Positions 62,101 to 64,000 of a stretch of 64,000 bases of DNA are shown here, piece by piece. This stretch comes from Coriaria nepalensis (taxonomy: Eukaryota > Streptophyta > Magnoliopsida > Cucurbitales > Coriariaceae), in assembly GCA_027186245.1 (NCBI GenBank), contig CP114500.1, positions 4,846,001 to 4,910,000 on the forward strand, given 5' to 3'. The position numbers and the translations under genes were made by a program. The notes under the pieces are model-generated. The model was given only the letters and a program-made list of their open reading frames with translations, made no database searches and was not told the origin of the DNA. The stretch's first letter is position 1. Every line of letters starts with the position of its first letter.

Positions 62101-63137
62101 GAGAAGGTTATACTAAGTTAAATCCTCAAAAGTAGTTTCACCTTTTCTTTTCTTGCTCTAGACGCTATATGACTGGTGGGAATATGCATAACCCGTCTTT
62201 GAACTTTCCTTTTATCAAGGACCACAAATTAGTTTCAATTGCAAGTTTTTTTGCAGGTGATAATTCTTGCCAGAGAATGTGGGTTGAGGCTTGAACTTTC
62301 TGATATCCTTGTTGAAAGCCTTGTACCAGAACCATTGCGAGTAAGAAATGATTTTATGAAATCTTATTTTAATCTATAGCTATACCTTTTTATATGAATA
62401 GCTTGTTATTTCCATCTGCAGGCTAGTGCTTCTGTAGAGGAATTTATGCAACAGTTACCTCAATTTGATGAAGACATGAAAAAAAGACGAGAGGATGCGG
62501 AGGATGCAGGCGAGGTGAGTATTTATTATAGGCAATGCTGGTAGTTCTGACATATTCCTAGTTATAGCGAGTTAATTTCTAGATCTTTAGCCATGCCGGA
62601 TGTGGGATAAAGATGAAGATCCATGGGATAAAGATGCCGCGACGTCAAGATATTTAGAATTCAGACTTAAAGTCTGGGATATGCATGATCAACGTGTATA
62701 CTGGAGAGAATAATTTCTAGAGGAGTGTTTATTCATTTTCATGGGTGGTTCCTGCCTAATTAGTTTCTTTTACATCTTTTTAACAGCCTAAAATATTTGT
62801 ATATTCCTAATTGTATACAATAGTGTTCATCTTCGATATAATTTTTTGTTTTGTTTTGTTTCTTATGGAGTGATTAATTAATTGTGTGAAGGTCTTGAGG
62901 TATGTTGGGGCTGTGGATGTGGTCGATAAGAAAGGGGAAGTCCAACTCAAAGTGTACAAGAAAGATCATCCGTTTGCACAACTCTCTGGGTCAGATAACA
63001 TAATTGCTTTTACAACAACTAGGTATAAGGATCAGCCTCTGATTGTCCGGGGAGCAGGTGCTGGTGCGCAAGTTACGGCCGGTGGAATATTCAGTGACAT
63101 ATTGCGTCTTGCATCCTACCTTGGTGCCCCATCGTAA
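47149..63137 (+). CDS. AKHSDH: Bifunctional aspartokinase / homoserine dehydrogenase, plastid, 18 exons, 917 aa
   Basis: Catalyses aspartate to aspartyl-phosphate and aspartate semialdehyde to homoserine in plastids; plant enzymes are Thr-inhibited through ACT domains. Exons: 47149-47291, 48208-48275, 48402-48776, 49563-49651, 49816-50119, 50374-50426, 50505-50716, 50830-50917, 51010-51123, 53724-53822, 54058-54252, 54978-55060, 60655-60880, 61644-61789, 61909-62044, 62257-62340, 62422-62514, 62892-63137; all GT-AG, phases close. Residues ~1-85 form a Ser/Arg-rich transit peptide. Kinase: KFGGT (93-97), KRDGSD (290-295), [14 protein letters not shown] (313-326). ACT pair ~400-555. Dehydrogenase: GPGLIG NAD(P) loop (565-570), NKKAN (673-677), [10 protein letters not shown] (700-709), [17 protein letters not shown]. 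Length fits the family (~910). Intron 12 (5.6 kb) carries an antisense copia; no exon is damaged. Confidence 0.97.
52560..53470. repeat. Diverged repeat array in intron 9 of the aspartokinase gene
   Basis: A phrase like GGGTATTTTAAGAAGTTTGG(T/A)TGTAAA recurs at ~52800, ~52980, ~53012, ~53143, ~53293 and ~53335, often followed by TCTxxCATGxxG and TGTAGGAAAT. Spacing is irregular (30-180 bp). The left part (52600-52740) resembles 41470-41640. This intron (51124-53723) is otherwise without recognisable content. Confidence 0.6.
55426..55642 (-). repeat. Single 3' LTR of the truncated copia element
   Basis: Bounded by TG...CA on the minus strand. The polypurine tract abuts its start. No partner LTR exists elsewhere in the window. 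Confidence 0.7.
55650..56828 (-). CDS. Copia reverse transcriptase / RNase H, 392-codon open frame
   Basis: Uninterrupted C-terminal Pol. [22 protein letters not shown], then the catalytic [12 protein letters not shown] with both Asp present, [20 protein letters not shown] and [20 protein letters not shown]. RNase [74 protein letters not shown] and DVLTKALP near the end. The first Met is internal: the RT N-terminus lies upstream in broken frames (56830-57440 carries stops), so this is not a functional polyprotein despite the long open frame. A young-looking but truncated copy. Confidence 0.9.
   Translation of the reverse strand: MEEVYMNIPPMFEKSNTTNRVCKLKRSLYELKQSPRAWFDKFTKVVKRHGYTQCQSDHTLFVKFSLTGKVVILIVYVDDIIVTGDYEEDMNSIKEFLTKEFEIKDLGNLKYFLGMKIARSKKGISVSQRKYVLDLLKETGMLGCKPIDTPMDSTIKLGLKEDKILVDKGRYQRLVRKLIYLSHTRPDIGFAVSKVSQFVNDPNKEHNMEAVYRFLRYLKMTPGKGLFFGKTASRDIEVYNDADWAGSIKDQRSISSYYTYVWGNLVTWRSKKQFVVSSSAGAKFRAMVHGICKGIWLRLLEELKFSVDEPMKLFCDNQSAISIAKNPVHHDRTKHVEIDHHFIKEKVDEGIVKLIYTPTYFQIVDVLTKALPRIRFEDLKSKLGLINIYNQA
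57443..58889 (-). pseudogene. Copia integrase region, broken
   Basis: It reads GAG-pre-integrase ([35 protein letters not shown]; 58239-58889), the integrase core ([16 protein letters not shown], then [33 protein letters not shown]; 57861-58279), and a Ser/Pro-rich linker with the thrice-repeated phrase [12 protein letters not shown] (57560-57660). Frameshifts at ~58260, ~58110 and ~57880 break it. Confidence 0.85.
59030..59968 (-). pseudogene. Copia gag, 5'-truncated
   Basis: It begins in the middle of a UBN2-type Gag ([54 protein letters not shown]; 59633-59953). A stop in the following stretch (~59520) breaks the frame, and it ends with the zinc knuckle [21 protein letters not shown] (split here as CEHCKKYGH and KDTCWKLHG; ~59250-59310). 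About 60 residues are missing from the N-terminus relative to family members. Confidence 0.85.
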
Positions 63138-63202
63138 AACCGTATTGCATGTCTCCAATAGTCATTGTTGATCTGTTTTTTAGCTTCGCAGATGTATAAT
63201 CG

Positions 63203-63208
63203 AATAAA
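63203..63208 (+). terminator. Candidate polyadenylation signal of the aspartokinase gene
   Basis: AATAAA 66 nt past the stop codon (63135-63137). Confidence 0.5.
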
Positions 63209-63259
63209 CTTGTATTAATTTGTGTTTGGTAGAATAAGATTTTATGCTTTTAGCCACGT

Positions 63260-64000
63260 ATACATGTGTATGCTCTGTGAAGCCCTTTGTCTAAGCAGAG
63301 GGTTTATGAGGCATCTGTTTTAGGCTTAATCTAATATCTGTGTATGTTATCAACCCTTTCTTTTTGTCAATTCAGTTCTACTTGGAACTGTTTAAATTTG
63401 GTCCATATTTTTTCTCAAGTGTTAACAATCTCATGGTTTTTTCTAAACTTGAAACAAAACACAAGTGCCAGTAATTTTAATTTGGAATGACAAATGACAT
63501 GTCAATGTACCAATCCCATATAGGTTGAACTGCTCTGTTCATTTAATAATACTACTTAAATCTAAACCCCAGTTGACTGGCTAGTGAGTTTATTATTTAT
63601 GCGTTTCTGCACGCTTTTAAATAGGAATTCATTTCCAAAGGTTTTGACTTCCGTTGATTTAAAATAAACAATTAACCAGGAACCTGATTTTAACCTAAAA
63701 TCCTATTTTTTAGTATTATTGTGTCATTTTCCTCTTCGAAGAGGTTATGTACTCGATATTTAGTATGAATTCAAGAATATACTTTATACCAAAAATCTTA
63801 GGATTAGTGTGTCTAAACCCTAAATTAGATGATTCATAAATACTTTGTAATATTAAAACTTGAAATTTAAATTTTAAAACCTAAACAATAAACTCGAAAC
63901 TTGAAATTTCATTTGATAACCCAAGTTGGTCGAGAAATTGTAGTGTCTCATTTCGGAAAAATTAATATTCAGTCTGAATTCTGGAATATTTGTTTTAAAT
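63260..64000. other. Intergenic sequence downstream of the aspartokinase gene
   Basis: No gene, repeat or RNA feature recognised. Confidence 0.5.

Noticed and set aside
1..64000. tRNA/rRNA genes, CRISPR arrays, bacterial operons or a dedicated novel system
   Set aside because: No cloverleaf with plausible anticodon arm, no ribosomal sequence and no regularly spaced identical repeats were recognised by eye. A tRNA or Rfam scan could still find a small RNA missed here.

Overview
This window is nuclear DNA of a flowering plant. It is AT-rich, has long GT-AG introns, and is packed with plant LTR retrotransposons (Ty1/copia and Ty3/gypsy), Mutator, hAT and pogo remnants, and long inverted-repeat elements. 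A eudicot is most likely. I suspect something cucurbit-like, but that is only an impression from the transposon families.

Two apparently intact protein genes lie in the right-hand 60% of the window. (1) On the minus strand, 25000-40436, an 11-exon gene for a 276-residue coiled-coil protein that I assembled exon by exon; all splice phases close. Its introns carry a small non-autonomous gypsy element (27028-28390, target duplication AATGT), a pogo/Emigrant-like MITE (29354-29875, TA duplication), and a 5.4 kb chromodomain gypsy element (32609-37995, target duplication GATTC) that itself landed inside a decayed copia fragment. (2) On the plus strand, 47149-63137, an 18-exon gene for the plastid bifunctional aspartokinase-homoserine dehydrogenase (917 residues), which catalyses the first and third steps from aspartate to threonine, methionine and isoleucine. 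Its intron 12 holds a 5'-truncated antisense copia element (55426 to about 59968).

The left 25 kb contains no intact gene that I can find. It holds, in order: an EF-hand-like scrap, a MULE transposase C-terminus, a duplicated foldback element (2.6-5.0 kb), a short-chain dehydrogenase pseudogene, a copia RT/RNase H remnant with a 368-bp tandem duplication, a possible gypsy gag scrap, a second MULE C-terminus, tandem repeats and a long trinucleotide microsatellite, a gypsy pol remnant, a copia-type element with two ~2 kb LTRs and only gag inside (15781-22179), a hAT transposase N-terminus with a duplicated flank, and the broken last part of a sucrose-phosphate synthase gene.

Between the two genes (40.6-46.9 kb) lie AT-rich sequence, a truncated third copy of the 2 kb LTR, two long-inverted-repeat elements and small tandem arrays. 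I found no tRNA or rRNA gene, no CRISPR array, and no convincing new molecular system. The notable content is the gene models recovered across TE-swollen introns, the nested insertions, and the captured or duplicated host-gene fragments.
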